Shown: positions 1-7,838, counted from the stretch's first letter. The stretch is 64,000 nt of DNA from Nitrospira sp. CR1.2 (GCA_014055495.1 WIAG01000001.1:121614-185613); one strand, 5' to 3'. Made by a program: numbers and translations. Notes: generated by a model from the sequence alone, not told the origin.

Positions 1-488
1 GAATACCGTCCGCCTTCACCGGGTCTCTCCTGTTACCTGGGCTGGTAGGAATCCTTGATCCTTCTTGCGAAACTCGTCGAAGCAGAGATTCCTGAGTAAA
101 AGTTTGCTGGTGAGTGTGCCCGGATGCAGGACTGTAGAGGCATGCGACCCGGCCATTCCGCACCGAGGAGAACACGTGAGGTTGCAGAATCGCCCCTACA
201 TGGGGTTTCAATCGCTGGTCAGTGATGTGAACACGAGACCTGCCGCGAATCTCACCGCCCCCTGCCGACCGGGCTGCTTCGATCCGTTGATCGGCTACGT
301 GAAGATCTGGCACGTCGATGGCTCTCTCCCTTAACTTCCGTGCGTGCCATCCCTCCCTGCATCTGCGATCAAACTCAGAACGGTCGTATCATGTTTCAGC
401 AGGAACGGGGCGGGCCGCGTGTGCCACGGACAAAGGTCAGCGACGGATGGTCATCTCGTCTGGATGGGTTTCAACTCAGCAGGTGTCG
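1..488. other. no recognisable gene
   Basis: I see no convincing coding region here. Short open frames exist on both strands but none has a good ribosome binding site or a recognisable protein pattern. A single CCCC-TACAT-GGGG hairpin followed by TTTCAATC near 193-213 superficially resembles a CRISPR repeat, but no second copy is present at spacer distance. The stretch may be the decayed end of a gene lying upstream of the window. Confidence 0.4.
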
Positions 489-1475
489 TCAGTGACTCAC
501 TGACTGTTGTTTGAGCGACTTGGCCTGGCTGCGGAATCGGGCCGGAGGGAGGCCGAACTCGCGTTTGAACGCGCGGTTGAAGGACGGCTCGGACTCGTAG
601 CCGATCTCGCCGGCGACCTCGACCACGCTCTTCGACGTGGAGGTCAACAGTCGCGCTGCGAGGTGCAACCGCCATCGGGTGAGATAGCCGATCGGCGTGT
701 CCGCCAAGAAGTGCTGGAACCGTTCGGCAAGAACCGAACGGGAGATTCCGACCTCGGCGGCGAGCGTCGCGATGGTCCAGGGTCGCGCCGGTTCTCGGTG
801 CAGGAGCGCCAGCGCTTTGCCTACGTTCAGATCACGCACACCGGCCAACCATCCGGTGTGGGTGTGCGGCAGCTGCGCAATATAGCGCCGTAGCGTTTCC
901 ACGAACAACGCTTCGGATAGTTTGGCGATGACCGCCGCGCCTCCCGGGCCGGAGGCTTCCACGTGATCAACCGAATAGCGGAGCGTATTCTCCAGCCATT
1001 GTCCAGACGGGGAATCCCGGATGTTCACCTTGAGTATCGCCGGCAGGCCGGCGAGGACGACCCGGCAGAGTTGCGCGTCGCACGTCAAATAGCCGCAAAT
1101 CAGCTTTGTCACTTCACCGCTGCCTGCGAGTCGAGACAAGATGCGTCCTTCTGCGAGGATTTGTCGGAGTTGTTCGGACGTGTCCATCGGTGCGACGGGA
1201 GGGCCGTTACCCAGGCAGTGCACATCTCCCTGCGTGAGGATGATGATGTCGCCGGCGGCCAAGCGCACAGTCCGATCTTCCTGTTCGAGGCGGAGATATC
1301 CCCGTCCTTCGAGCAGCAAATGGAACATGATGATGTGACCGGATGAGGGCGGCAGGCATGCCGCCATGGTGCCGGCGTCGGGCTCCCGAACGCACCAGGG
1401 TGCGGAAAATTCACCGTGGAAGAACACCGCGCCGTCGAGCTTCACCGCCTTAAGCACTTCCGACAGCACATCCAT
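489..1475 (-). CDS. AraC-family transcriptional regulator with cupin sensor
   Basis: This 328-residue protein has an N-terminal cupin-type effector domain (about residues 1-190, matching the AraC-associated cupin_6 pattern with GHIIMFHLLLEGRGYL). The C-terminal half (about 225-320) carries the two helix-turn-helix units of the AraC family, LAAEVGISRSVLAERFQHFL and VAGEIGYESEPSFNRAF. I chose the ATG at 1475 because AAGGA lies 8 nt upstream and the cupin domain begins there; the frame stays open to 1655 but that extension is low-complexity. It is divergent from a methyltransferase gene, and the shared gap contains a pair of direct repeats suited to an AraC operator. Regulation of the neighbour is therefore likely but inferred. 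Confidence 0.88.
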   Translation of the reverse strand: MDVLSEVLKAVKLDGAVFFHGEFSAPWCVREPDAGTMAACLPPSSGHIIMFHLLLEGRGYLRLEQEDRTVRLAAGDIIILTQGDVHCLGNGPPVAPMDTSEQLRQILAEGRILSRLAGSGEVTKLICGYLTCDAQLCRVVLAGLPAILKVNIRDSPSGQWLENTLRYSVDHVEASGPGGAAVIAKLSEALFVETLRRYIAQLPHTHTGWLAGVRDLNVGKALALLHREPARPWTIATLAAEVGISRSVLAERFQHFLADTPIGYLTRWRLHLAARLLTSTSKSVVEVAGEIGYESEPSFNRAFKREFGLPPARFRSQAKSLKQQSVSH

Positions 1476-1554
1476 GCGACATTCCTTGCCGTGGCCCGAA
1501 GGTGTGCAAACAAATCCGGACGCCCGGATAACCGAGGCGCAGCTTAGCACGCTC

Positions 1555-1609
1555 CTGATAAGAGAACCAGACGCGCTGATAAGACGCTGCCGGCCGTGCG
1601 TTCTATAGT
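1555..1609 (+). promoter_or_regulatory. candidate AraC-type operator and promoter
   Basis: CTGATAAGA occurs at 1555-1563 and again at 1576-1584. The starts are 21 bp apart, two helical turns, in the same orientation. A good -10 box TATAGT lies at 1604-1609, and the second repeat overlaps where its -35 element should be (about 1581-1586), where the bases match the consensus poorly. Tandem direct repeats overlapping a weak -35 are the classic class II layout for AraC-family activators. The seen part is the repeats and -10; binding by the divergent regulator is inference. Confidence 0.55.
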
Positions 1610-1672
1610 GCGACCTTACCATCGGCGGGCTTGGACCTGAGGACGTATGAGACACACAAGGAGGAGGCCATC

Positions 1673-2494
1673 ATGACGACGAATACGCGGCTACCGGAAC
1701 TGGAAGGATTGAAGACCCGTCTGTCTACTATTTGGACGGCGGGGGACTACGACCGATTTTCAAGGTATATGGAAGGTGGTGCACGGGAGTTTTATGAGCG
1801 TCTGCAATGTGCGCCGGGTTGCCGGTTGTTGGATGTGGGGTGCGGATCGGGGCAGCTGGCGTTGTTGGCCGCCAAGGATGGTGTCGAGGTCACCGGAGTG
1901 GACATCGCGGCCAATTGGGTGGAGCGGGCCAGGGTCCGCGCGCACGCCGAAGGGGTGCGTGCTCGATTTGAAGTCGCCGATGCCGAGGCGCTTCCATTTG
2001 AAACGGCCAGTTTCGATGTGGTGGCGAGTCTGATCGGCGCGATGTTTGCCCCGAGGCCTGAGCTGGTAGCGCAGGAACTGTTGCGGGTCTGCGTTTCTGG
2101 CGGCACGCTCGCCATGGCCAATTGGACGGCGGAGGGATTTGTCGGACAGTTGTTCAAGAACGTGGCGAAATTCATCGGGCCGGCAGGGATGCCGTCGCCG
2201 GTACTGTGGGGGAATGAATCCACGGTGCAGGAACGGTTCGGTGATGGATTGTCCACGCTCAGCCTGACAAGGCGGCAGTATCTCTTCAGCTATCCGTTTT
2301 CTCCCTCGGAGGTCGTGGAATTCTTTCGCCTCTACTATGGGCCGATTCACCGGGCCTTTGCTTCGCTTGACGCCGAAGGGCAGGCGCGATTGCGCGGGGA
2401 TCTTGAGGCGCTCTGGGCGGCCCATAACCAGGCGGGGTCCGGCTGCACCACGGTATACGGCGAATATCTGGAAGTCATCGGTATTCGAGCGTAA
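1673..2494 (+). CDS. class I SAM-dependent methyltransferase
   Basis: The protein has 273 residues and a Rossmann-type methyltransferase core. Motif I is LLDVGCGSGQ (about residues 52-61), followed by the acidic VTGVDIA strand that holds the adenosyl ribose and by DAEALPFETASFDVV (motifs II-III). The C-terminal part, rich in aromatic residues, probably forms the substrate lid. The ATG at 1673 follows a strong AAGGAGGAGG ribosome binding site; the in-frame TTG at 1631 has none. The substrate cannot be told from sequence. It is a UbiE/Methyltransf_11-type enzyme probably controlled by the divergent AraC regulator, with the beta-propeller gene 49 bp downstream likely co-transcribed. Confidence 0.87.
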   Translation: MTTNTRLPELEGLKTRLSTIWTAGDYDRFSRYMEGGAREFYERLQCAPGCRLLDVGCGSGQLALLAAKDGVEVTGVDIAANWVERARVRAHAEGVRARFEVADAEALPFETASFDVVASLIGAMFAPRPELVAQELLRVCVSGGTLAMANWTAEGFVGQLFKNVAKFIGPAGMPSPVLWGNESTVQERFGDGLSTLSLTRRQYLFSYPFSPSEVVEFFRLYYGPIHRAFASLDAEGQARLRGDLEALWAAHNQAGSGCTTVYGEYLEVIGIRA

Positions 2495-2543
2495 ACGACG
2501 ATACGAACAGGGATACGTCCTGTTCAACGACATGGAGGTCATC

Positions 2544-3719
2544 ATGACACGGTATGCACTGTGTGCACTCACCTTGGGATTATGGCTTGCTGGCTCAACG
2601 GCCGCGGCGGCGGAAATTCTGGCTCTGCTCAACTATGAGAGTAAGCCGAATCAGGCGGTGAAACGGGAGGGAATCGCGATCATGGACATCGATCCCGAGT
2701 CGAGGAATTTCGGGAAAATTCTCATGGACATTCCGTTGCCATCCGACCTGGTCGCGCATCACATTTTCTTCAATCGCGATCGGAGCAAAGCCTATGTGAC
2801 GGCATTGGGAAAAAGCATCCTGCATGTCATCGATCTGAGAGTTTTCCCGTATCGGCTTCGGGCGATCGACGTGCCTGATTGTCAGGTGGGTGAGGATCTC
2901 GTCGTATCCGAAGATAACCGGACCTGGTATCTCACCTGTATGGGCTCGAGTAACGTCATCATGGGCGATGCGGTGCTGGATCGGCCGATTAACACGCTCA
3001 GCGCTGCGGAACCGTCCCTCGCTACGATCCGGTATCCGCATGGGATTGCAATTCACAACGGGATCGATCGGCTCTTGGTGACCAGCACCGTCAAGCCGGA
3101 TATGTCCGATGCGGGAGAGTCGATCACGGTACTGGAGGCCGCCAGCGGGAAGGTCCTCTCCACTCACAAGGTCTCGTCGAAACCGTCTCCGTCCAAAGCC
3201 GCCCCGGTGGAAGTCATGTTCAGCCCCAATACCGATCCTCCAGTCGTGCATATCACGAATATGCTGGAAGGGACCTTGTGGGCTGGCCTGTGGGATGTCG
3301 CGAGCAAGACGTTTTCGTTTCATCAGGTCGATGACTTCGGTCCCCGGCAGCAGGGTATGCCGCTCGAAATGCTCTATAACACCAAGGGGGACCGCCTGTT
3401 CGTCACGACGGCGAGGCCGGGCTTCGTCAATGTGTACGACAACAGCGATCCCCGGCACCCGAAGTTTCTCAAGGCCATAGCCGCCGCCGCCGGGGCACAC
3501 CATAGCGTCTTGTCGCCGGATGAGCGCTACTTGTTCGTCCAGAACAGCCTCCTCAATCTGGAGGGCATGAGCGACGGGTCCATTACGGTGATCGACCTCC
3601 AGGCAGACCGGGTTCTGAGAAGTATCGATACCCTGAAGGCGCAGGGGTTCAACCCGAACTGCATCATGCTGTTGCCGGCTCAGCCCACCGACCTGCGCGC
3701 CGGCCTGGTTGGTGAGTGA
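2544..3719 (+). CDS. secreted YncE-like beta-propeller protein
   Basis: This 391-residue protein starts with a clear signal peptide (MTR, hydrophobic ALCALTLGLWLAGS, cleavage near AAA-AE at about 22). The rest is a series of beta-strand repeats typical of YVTN/lactonase propellers: HIIFFN-type blades, SKAYVTALGKSILHVID, GSITVIDLQADRVL. It is exported, most likely periplasmic. No catalytic residues or cofactor motif are obvious, so the function is unknown; binding of a small ligand, metal or protein is possible. The ATG at 2544 has GGAGGT 5 nt upstream, although the frame extends back into the methyltransferase gene. Likely the second gene of the AraC-controlled pair. Confidence 0.75.
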   Translation: MTRYALCALTLGLWLAGSTAAAAEILALLNYESKPNQAVKREGIAIMDIDPESRNFGKILMDIPLPSDLVAHHIFFNRDRSKAYVTALGKSILHVIDLRVFPYRLRAIDVPDCQVGEDLVVSEDNRTWYLTCMGSSNVIMGDAVLDRPINTLSAAEPSLATIRYPHGIAIHNGIDRLLVTSTVKPDMSDAGESITVLEAASGKVLSTHKVSSKPSPSKAAPVEVMFSPNTDPPVVHITNMLEGTLWAGLWDVASKTFSFHQVDDFGPRQQGMPLEMLYNTKGDRLFVTTARPGFVNVYDNSDPRHPKFLKAIAAAAGAHHSVLSPDERYLFVQNSLLNLEGMSDGSITVIDLQADRVLRSIDTLKAQGFNPNCIMLLPAQPTDLRAGLVGE

Positions 3720-4255
3720 TCGGGGAGGGAATTGCTGTGTGAGTGCCGCGCAACGCGTGCGGCGGGATTCTAAGCGCCTGCCGTACTCGTTGTGTGTCAG
3801 GATCGTGATGTGGCCTCCCGGTAACGTGAGCACGACGAAATGTTCGGATGTGAGTCAGTGTGCGCCTGGTTCACGTTATCGTTCTCTTCCAGGAGGCGAT
3901 CGCAAGGCCCGCTCTCTCGCGTTCGCGGCGCCTCGTGCCCAGCGCACCGAGACCGAGTCCACTCCCGTCACCCGCCCGACAATCTGCCAGGCCTGTCTCT
4001 TTGTAGTCTCCAGGTGCTGAGGATTGCCAGCCGCTCGAAAGAGCGCGCCGGATGGTATTTCGTGTCCGACTGCTCGATTTAACGATCCGATCCTCGATCA
4101 GGTCCTGTCATTGGCAATCCATATCCTCACGGTGTCGGCTCTGCCTCGATGCCAGGCCGGTTGGGGAGTTTCAGCGCCATTCAGCCTTTCCCGCCTGTGA
4201 AGCGGTCGTTGGGAGCCCCGCAACCCTACGCTTTGCGAATGCGTCCAATAATCGC
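3720..4255. other. long non-coding gap
   Basis: No gene is supported over these roughly 535 bases. Open frames of 80-100 codons exist but lack ribosome binding sites and have random-looking composition. The stretch separates the AraC-linked pair from the Fur-box operon and may hold untranslated leader or decayed sequence. I find no terminator with a T-tract here. Confidence 0.4.
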
Positions 4256-4305
4256 TTGACAGAAAGTAACGGATCGACTATGTTGATTTTGAGAATTGAA
4301 ATCAA
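4256..4305 (+). promoter_or_regulatory. sigma70 promoter with Fur/PerR-like operator
   Basis: A near-consensus promoter TTGACA (4256-4261), 17-bp spacer, TATGTT (4279-4284) is followed directly by the inverted repeat TTGATTT (4283-4289), 9 bp, AAATCAA (4299-4305). Inside it, TGAGAATTGAAATCA at 4290-4304 fits the 7-1-7 TGANAATNNNNATCA outline of Fur-family boxes. The palindrome covers the -10 and the expected start site, the usual position for a repressor. Iron or peroxide control is inferred from the motif only. Confidence 0.6.
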
Positions 4306-4351
4306 TAGTCGCCATCGTGCCGAATACACGACTATGAGGAAGGAGTATTCA

Positions 4352-4957
4352 ATGACGCTGTCAAGTTCCACCGCGACCAGGAGTCCGGCCCTGCCTACAC
4401 CGGAAGGACCGATACAAACTCGATTGCCGAGGATCTCCCGCAGAGCCGTGCTGGGGAGTCCTGTCCCACGAATGAACCCAGTCGCGTTGGTCCAGGGGCA
4501 CCTCATGCCGCTGGATGTCTCGTCGTTATCCGATCGGTGGATCGCCCTGTGTTTTCCGGGGTCGCTGCATTCCGCAATTGCCGCGAGTGTGAATCGGCAA
4601 GCCGAGGTGTTGGCACGGGAGGGAGTCGCGATGGCGCTCGTCCTTTCGGATGCCCGACTGTTCCGACTGTCTGAACGTCGGGATCTCCCGCACATCACCG
4701 CCCCGATCGTGACGGACCCGTTGCGACGACTTCATCGATGGTACGGGGTTCACCGCCACGTTCCGTTTTCGGACCTGACCACCTTCCTCATCGATCCCGA
4801 CCGGATCCTCAGAGTCACATTCGAGCAGGCACTTGATGGGAGAGAGTGCGAGATCCTGCGCCATGTCATGGGCAGGACATCGAACACCGGGCGGACATAT
4901 CAGGACTCAACGACGCCGCGGAAGGAGGGATCTCATGCCCTGTGTTCATGCTCATGA
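4352..4957 (+). CDS. thioredoxin-fold/AhpC-TSA-like protein lacking the peroxidatic Cys
   Basis: About 201 residues. The middle (about 55-165) follows the AhpC/TSA peroxiredoxin pattern: RWIALCFPGSLHSAI where peroxiredoxins have the FYPxxxTxxCP loop, then REGVAMALVLSD and PIVTDPLRRLHRWYGV, which matches the 'DpdgxxaxxYGv' stretch of the family. The expected peroxidatic cysteine position is not Cys, so peroxidase activity is doubtful and a binding or redox-sensing role is possible. The ATG at 4352 has AGGAAGGAG about 6 nt upstream. It is the first gene behind the Fur/PerR-like operator, and its end overlaps the next small gene by 23 bp. Confidence 0.6.
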   Translation: MTLSSSTATRSPALPTPEGPIQTRLPRISRRAVLGSPVPRMNPVALVQGHLMPLDVSSLSDRWIALCFPGSLHSAIAASVNRQAEVLAREGVAMALVLSDARLFRLSERRDLPHITAPIVTDPLRRLHRWYGVHRHVPFSDLTTFLIDPDRILRVTFEQALDGRECEILRHVMGRTSNTGRTYQDSTTPRKEGSHALCSCS

Positions 4958-5135
4958 TTCGCCCGTGCTGGAGATGTGTGCGTGCGGGCGAATTTATCTC
5001 ACGTATGGTCCGGTCACCGTGGCGTTCAAGTATGCCGAGTTCGTCAGGTTTGCCCGCAATGTGTCGAGATTGGCGGACACGGTTATTGAGAAGCATGGAA
5101 CGCAGATGCTTGCCGATACACACCAAACACACTGA
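4935..5135 (+). CDS. small Cys-containing protein of iron-box operon
   Basis: This 66-residue protein has a C-x11-CxC pattern near the N-terminus (Cys3, Cys15, Cys17) followed by the segment IYLTYGPVTVAFKYAEFVRF. The strand-then-helix layout 'C-G-x-hydrophobic-GPVT' resembles short uncharacterised proteins often found in iron-regulated clusters; that comparison is from memory. The ATG has GAAGGAGGGA 5 nt upstream, one of the best ribosome binding sites in the area, which argues that the gene is real despite its size and its 23-bp overlap with the preceding gene. Function unknown; metal binding is plausible. Confidence 0.55.
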   Translation: MPCVHAHDSPVLEMCACGRIYLTYGPVTVAFKYAEFVRFARNVSRLADTVIEKHGTQMLADTHQTH

Positions 5136-5153
5136 TACCGAAGGAGACACTGT

Positions 5154-5321
5154 ATGAAAATTCGAGCTTGTCCGCTCTGCCGTCAAGTCATGCTCATCCG
5201 CAGCGGTGCAACCGTAACCTGTGGCGCCTGCAGTTTTCCGATCACGGGGCACAGGCTCAGCATGCCCCGTGAGAACCAAACGGGGGGAGCCAAACGAGTC
5301 GCTGATTTCCGAGGGCGGTAA
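5154..5321 (+). CDS. tiny zinc-ribbon protein
   Basis: A 55-residue protein carrying two CxxC knuckles, CPLC (residues 6-9) and CGAC (23-26), separated by 13 residues. This is the layout of a minimal zinc ribbon. The C-terminal half is basic and hydrophilic. AAGGAG lies 8 nt before the ATG. It sits 18 bp after the preceding small gene, so it is probably the third gene of the Fur-box operon. Partner and role are unknown. Confidence 0.55.
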   Translation: MKIRACPLCRQVMLIRSGATVTCGACSFPITGHRLSMPRENQTGGAKRVADFRGR

Positions 5322-5365
5322 TCTAGCTTACGAGTGTGAGGAAGGCGTGGAAGGGAGCTGATCCG

Positions 5366-5458
5366 ATGCGGGACGAAATATCGATTGCGATCAGTCTGTC
5401 GATTTCCTTGGGAATGGTACTCCTAGCGGTCGTACACGAATGGCAGCGAGTGCCCTAG
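5366..5458 (+). CDS. possible 30-residue single-pass membrane peptide
   Basis: The frame encodes 30 residues: an acidic start (MRDE), a continuous hydrophobic helix (about residues 5-23) and a short polar tail (HEWQRVP). GAAGGGAG lies about 9 nt upstream of the ATG. It follows the zinc-ribbon gene by 44 bp in the same direction. The size makes coding evidence weak, but start signal, hydrophobic pattern and position agree. It could be the last gene of the operon or chance. Confidence 0.3.
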   Translation: MRDEISIAISLSISLGMVLLAVVHEWQRVP

Positions 5459-5494
5459 GGCGAGACCGTCTCCGCCCTGAGGCGATAGATCGGT

Positions 5495-6241
5495 TCATCC
5501 CCTCTGTTTCCCATCCAACAGGCAACTGACGTTCATGTCGCCCATGACATTGATCGCCGTCCGGCAGCGATCGAGAAACCAATCCACCGTGAGCAGGACG
5601 GGAATGAACTGTACGGGGAGGCCGACGGCGGTGAAGACCATCGTCATCGTGACGAGACCAGCCTCGGGAATGCCGGCTGCGCCGACTGAGGCAATGATGC
5701 TCGTCAGGACGACCATGAGTTGCTGATGCATGCTCAGGTCCATGCCGATCATTTGCGCAATAAACAGGGCCGCCATGGCCTCGTAGAGAGCGGTGCCGTC
5801 GTTGTTAAAATTCGCACCGACCAGTGCTCCCATGCTGGCGGATTGGTCTCGCAGGCCCACGCGATCTTTGAGCGCCGCGTAGGTCACCGGCATCGTGGCC
5901 GTCGAACTCGCCGTGGAAAAAGCCATGACCAGCGCGTCGCGTCCGCCGCGAAGCAGCTCAACCGGATGCACCCAGGACCCGAAGCGGATGCGGACCAGAT
6001 AATAGGCTGCCTGGATTGTGAGGGCGAGCAGCACGCTGAGCACAAAGACACCCAGCGCCTGGAACTGCGCGAAGCCCTCCGTTCCTACAATCCTCGCCAC
6101 GATGCCGAACACCGCCAGGGGTACCACCGCGATGATCCAGTGCAAAATTTTGATCAAGGACTCCAGCACAAGTTCGACGAGGTGCTCGACGGTTCCGAGG
6201 GGGCGGTGACGTTCCTTGCGCAGAGCCATCCCGAATGCCAC
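5495..6241 (-). pseudogene. dicarboxylate/amino acid:cation symporter, N-terminus lost
   Basis: The 248 residues left are the C-terminal 60 percent of a GltP/DctA-type (DAACS) symporter. Family landmarks are all visible: the serine-rich AFSTASSTATMPVT re-entrant loop, NFNNDGTALYEA (the NMDGT sodium/substrate motif), GIPEAGLVTM (second hairpin) and DRCRTAINVMGD in the last helix. About 170 residues covering the first transmembrane helices are missing because the frame stops at the edge of an insertion element at 6241/6242. The missing 5' part is not found on the far side of the element, so this is a deletion remnant and surely not a working transporter. Confidence 0.88.
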
Positions 6242-6258
6242 TGGACTTCCCAGGGTTT
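6242..6258 (+). repeat. left terminal inverted repeat of IS
   Basis: TGGACTTCCCAGGGTTT, exactly complementary to 7204-7220. It abuts the truncated symporter gene with no intervening bases. Confidence 0.85.
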
Positions 6259-6287
6259 AACGGACACTATTTGGTGGTCGTTAGCCC

Positions 6288-7190
6288 ATGGGGGGACCTA
6301 TGAGTACTCGAAGCCGATCGCAGCAAGTCCGAGCGAAGTATACGTTCATCAAAGCCCATCGCCAAGAGTTTGATACGGCCATGATGTGCCGCCTCCTCGA
6401 CGTATCACGTAGCGGGTTCTATCAATGGTTGCGGAATCCGCTCTCTGATCGAGCGGTGGAAGACCAGCGGCTGCTTGGCCTCATCCGCGCAGCCTATACG
6501 GCGAGCCATGGCATCTACGGTGCCCCGCGGATCTTTCTCGATTTGCGCGAAGCGGGCGAAACGTGTAGCAAGCATCGGGTGGCTCGGATCATGAGGGCCA
6601 ACAACCTGAAAGCCCGATACGGGTACCGAGCGCCTCGGTACACCCGAAGCCCCACGTCACTCCTGACGCCCAATACGCTGCAACGAGGATTTACCGTCCC
6701 CCGGCCCAACACCGCCTGGGTCACCGACATTACCTACGTGCGTACATGGGAAGGCTGGCTCTATTTGGCTGTTGTGATGGACCTATACTCTCGCCGCATT
6801 GTCGGCTGGTCCACCAAGCCCACGCTGGCTCAAGATCTCGTGCTGGACGCACTCCTCATGGCCGTGCGCCGACGCAAGCCCCAGCATGTCCTCATTCACT
6901 CCGATCAAGGGTCTCAGTTTGGCAGCGATGCGTGGCGGCGCTTCTGCTGGGCACATCATCTCGAACCCAGCATGAGTCGACGGGGTAACTGCTGGGACAA
7001 CGCGGCGGCTGAATCATTTTTCAGCAGCTTGAAGAAGGAGCCGATCAAGAAGCGCATCTACATCACGCGGGCGATGGCCACGGCCGATATCGCCGAGTAC
7101 ATCGAGACCTTCTATAATCGCATTCGGCGACATAGCCATCTCAGCGGAGTCAGTCCGGAGACATTTGAAGCCGTGTCAGAACGAGCTTAA
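6288..7190 (+). CDS. IS3-type transposase OrfB (DDE recombinase)
   Basis: The 300-residue protein has an N-terminal HTH_21 region (MCRLLDVSRSGFYQWLRN, GIYGAPRI) and a retroviral-integrase-type catalytic core. The DDE triad is visible in WVTDITYV, IHSDQGSQF and DNAAAESFFSSLKKE. The usual GxxSPxxFE ending is present. An alternative ATG at 6300 removes four residues. Length matches a complete OrfB, but IS3 transposases are normally made as an OrfA-OrfB frameshift fusion, and orfA is absent, so self-transposition is questionable. Expression might come from an outside promoter. Confidence 0.92.
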   Translation: MGGPMSTRSRSQQVRAKYTFIKAHRQEFDTAMMCRLLDVSRSGFYQWLRNPLSDRAVEDQRLLGLIRAAYTASHGIYGAPRIFLDLREAGETCSKHRVARIMRANNLKARYGYRAPRYTRSPTSLLTPNTLQRGFTVPRPNTAWVTDITYVRTWEGWLYLAVVMDLYSRRIVGWSTKPTLAQDLVLDALLMAVRRRKPQHVLIHSDQGSQFGSDAWRRFCWAHHLEPSMSRRGNCWDNAAAESFFSSLKKEPIKKRIYITRAMATADIAEYIETFYNRIRRHSHLSGVSPETFEAVSERA

Positions 7191-7635
7191 CGATGTGTCC
7201 ACAAAACCCTGGGAAGTCCAACACTTTGAATGTCTTGTCGGTGCGTTGTGGAGTAAGCGAGGTTACGACTGCTATCGAACACCCGGAACAAATGACAATG
7301 GGGTAGACATCGTCGCTCTGTCGGGGAGAAAAGGGGAGCTTGTCCAAGCAAAGACGAGCGGGACAGATGGGGCCATGCTGGGCTGGGAAGCAGTGAAGGA
7401 CGTCGTGACTGGCGAAGCGTACTACCAACGTCGACATCCAGATATTGACTTCGCTAAGGTTTGCATCACCAATCAGTTTTTCAACCGGCAGGCTCAGGAG
7501 AATGCTGGGCTTAATTCGGTAAAACTGTTTGATCAATTTGACCTTGCTGCAATGTTAGAAAAGCACGAGGTGACGATGCTTGAGGTCGAGCGGATATTGT
7601 TTGCCGAATGGCAGCAGAGGGATGGCGAGTTCTAG
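7165..7635 (+). CDS. Mrr-type restriction endonuclease-like protein, N-terminus replaced by IS
   Basis: From about residue 17 the protein matches the Mrr_cat nuclease fold: FECLVGALWSKRGYDCYRTP, then GTNDNGVDIVAL and LVQAKTS, giving the D (48), Q-x-K (61, 63) PD-(D/E)xK signature, followed by GEAYYQ and KVCITNQFF. The first 16-19 residues are encoded inside the IS end, in a frame overlapping the transposase stop, so the natural start has been lost. The remaining core could still fold if translation begins inside the IS. Such nucleases cut modified or foreign DNA; here it is probably a remnant of a restriction locus broken by the IS. Confidence 0.7.
   Translation: MKPCQNELNDVSTKPWEVQHFECLVGALWSKRGYDCYRTPGTNDNGVDIVALSGRKGELVQAKTSGTDGAMLGWEAVKDVVTGEAYYQRRHPDIDFAKVCITNQFFNRQAQENAGLNSVKLFDQFDLAAMLEKHEVTMLEVERILFAEWQQRDGEF
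7204..7220 (-). repeat. right terminal inverted repeat of IS
   Basis: Reverse complement of the left repeat at 6242-6258, 17 of 17 matches. Immediately to its right begins the truncated Mrr-type nuclease frame. Confidence 0.85.
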
Positions 7636-7716
7636 TTACAGCGGACTTTTTGTTGGGTTAGCTCCAGTCTAATTGCCCGTTGTATTGTCATAGGGGGCGC
7701 CTGCCTGATTTCCAAC

Positions 7717-7785
7717 CTGCGCGGGTCCAACGAGGGGAGTCTTCGACCGCGCGTTGCGCGAGCAGTGGGGAGACCATCAGGCAGC
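7717..7785 (+). repeat. direct repeat copy 1 flanking toxin-antitoxin module
   Basis: About 69 bp, nearly identical to 8492-8562 (core CCAACGAGGGGAGTCT-CGACCGCGCGTTGCGCGAGCAG with few mismatches). The core contains a CGCGC-GTT-GCGCG palindrome. The two copies bracket the toxin-antitoxin genes in the same orientation. Confidence 0.75.
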
Positions 7786-7838
7786 CATTCTTCTTGTCCC
7801 ATCGGCCGGAACCTGAGGGTGGGTGATCGTATTGGAAG

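Larger units (their letters stand above)
6242..7220. mobile_element. IS3-family-like element, 979 bp, without orfA
   Basis: The element is bounded by perfect 17-bp inverted repeats TGGACTTCCCAGGGTTT at 6242-6258 and (reverse complement) 7204-7220, with partial matching continuing inward around GGACAC. Inside is one open frame, an IS3-type OrfB. Usual IS3 elements are 1.2-1.5 kb and carry orfA ahead of orfB; only 46 bp lie between the left repeat and orfB here, so orfA is missing. No unambiguous target duplication is seen: CACT can be read on both sides only if the boundaries are shifted by one base. The flanks are fragments of two unrelated genes. Confidence 0.85.

Noticed and set aside
180..213. 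A CRISPR-repeat-like stretch with CCCC-TACAT-GGGG and TTTCAATC
   Set aside because: Only a single copy is present, with no second repeat at spacer distance and no cas genes.
65..503. Two overlapping plus-strand frames at the window start
   Set aside because: No start signals, no family pattern and Cys/Arg/Pro-biased composition typical of random frames.
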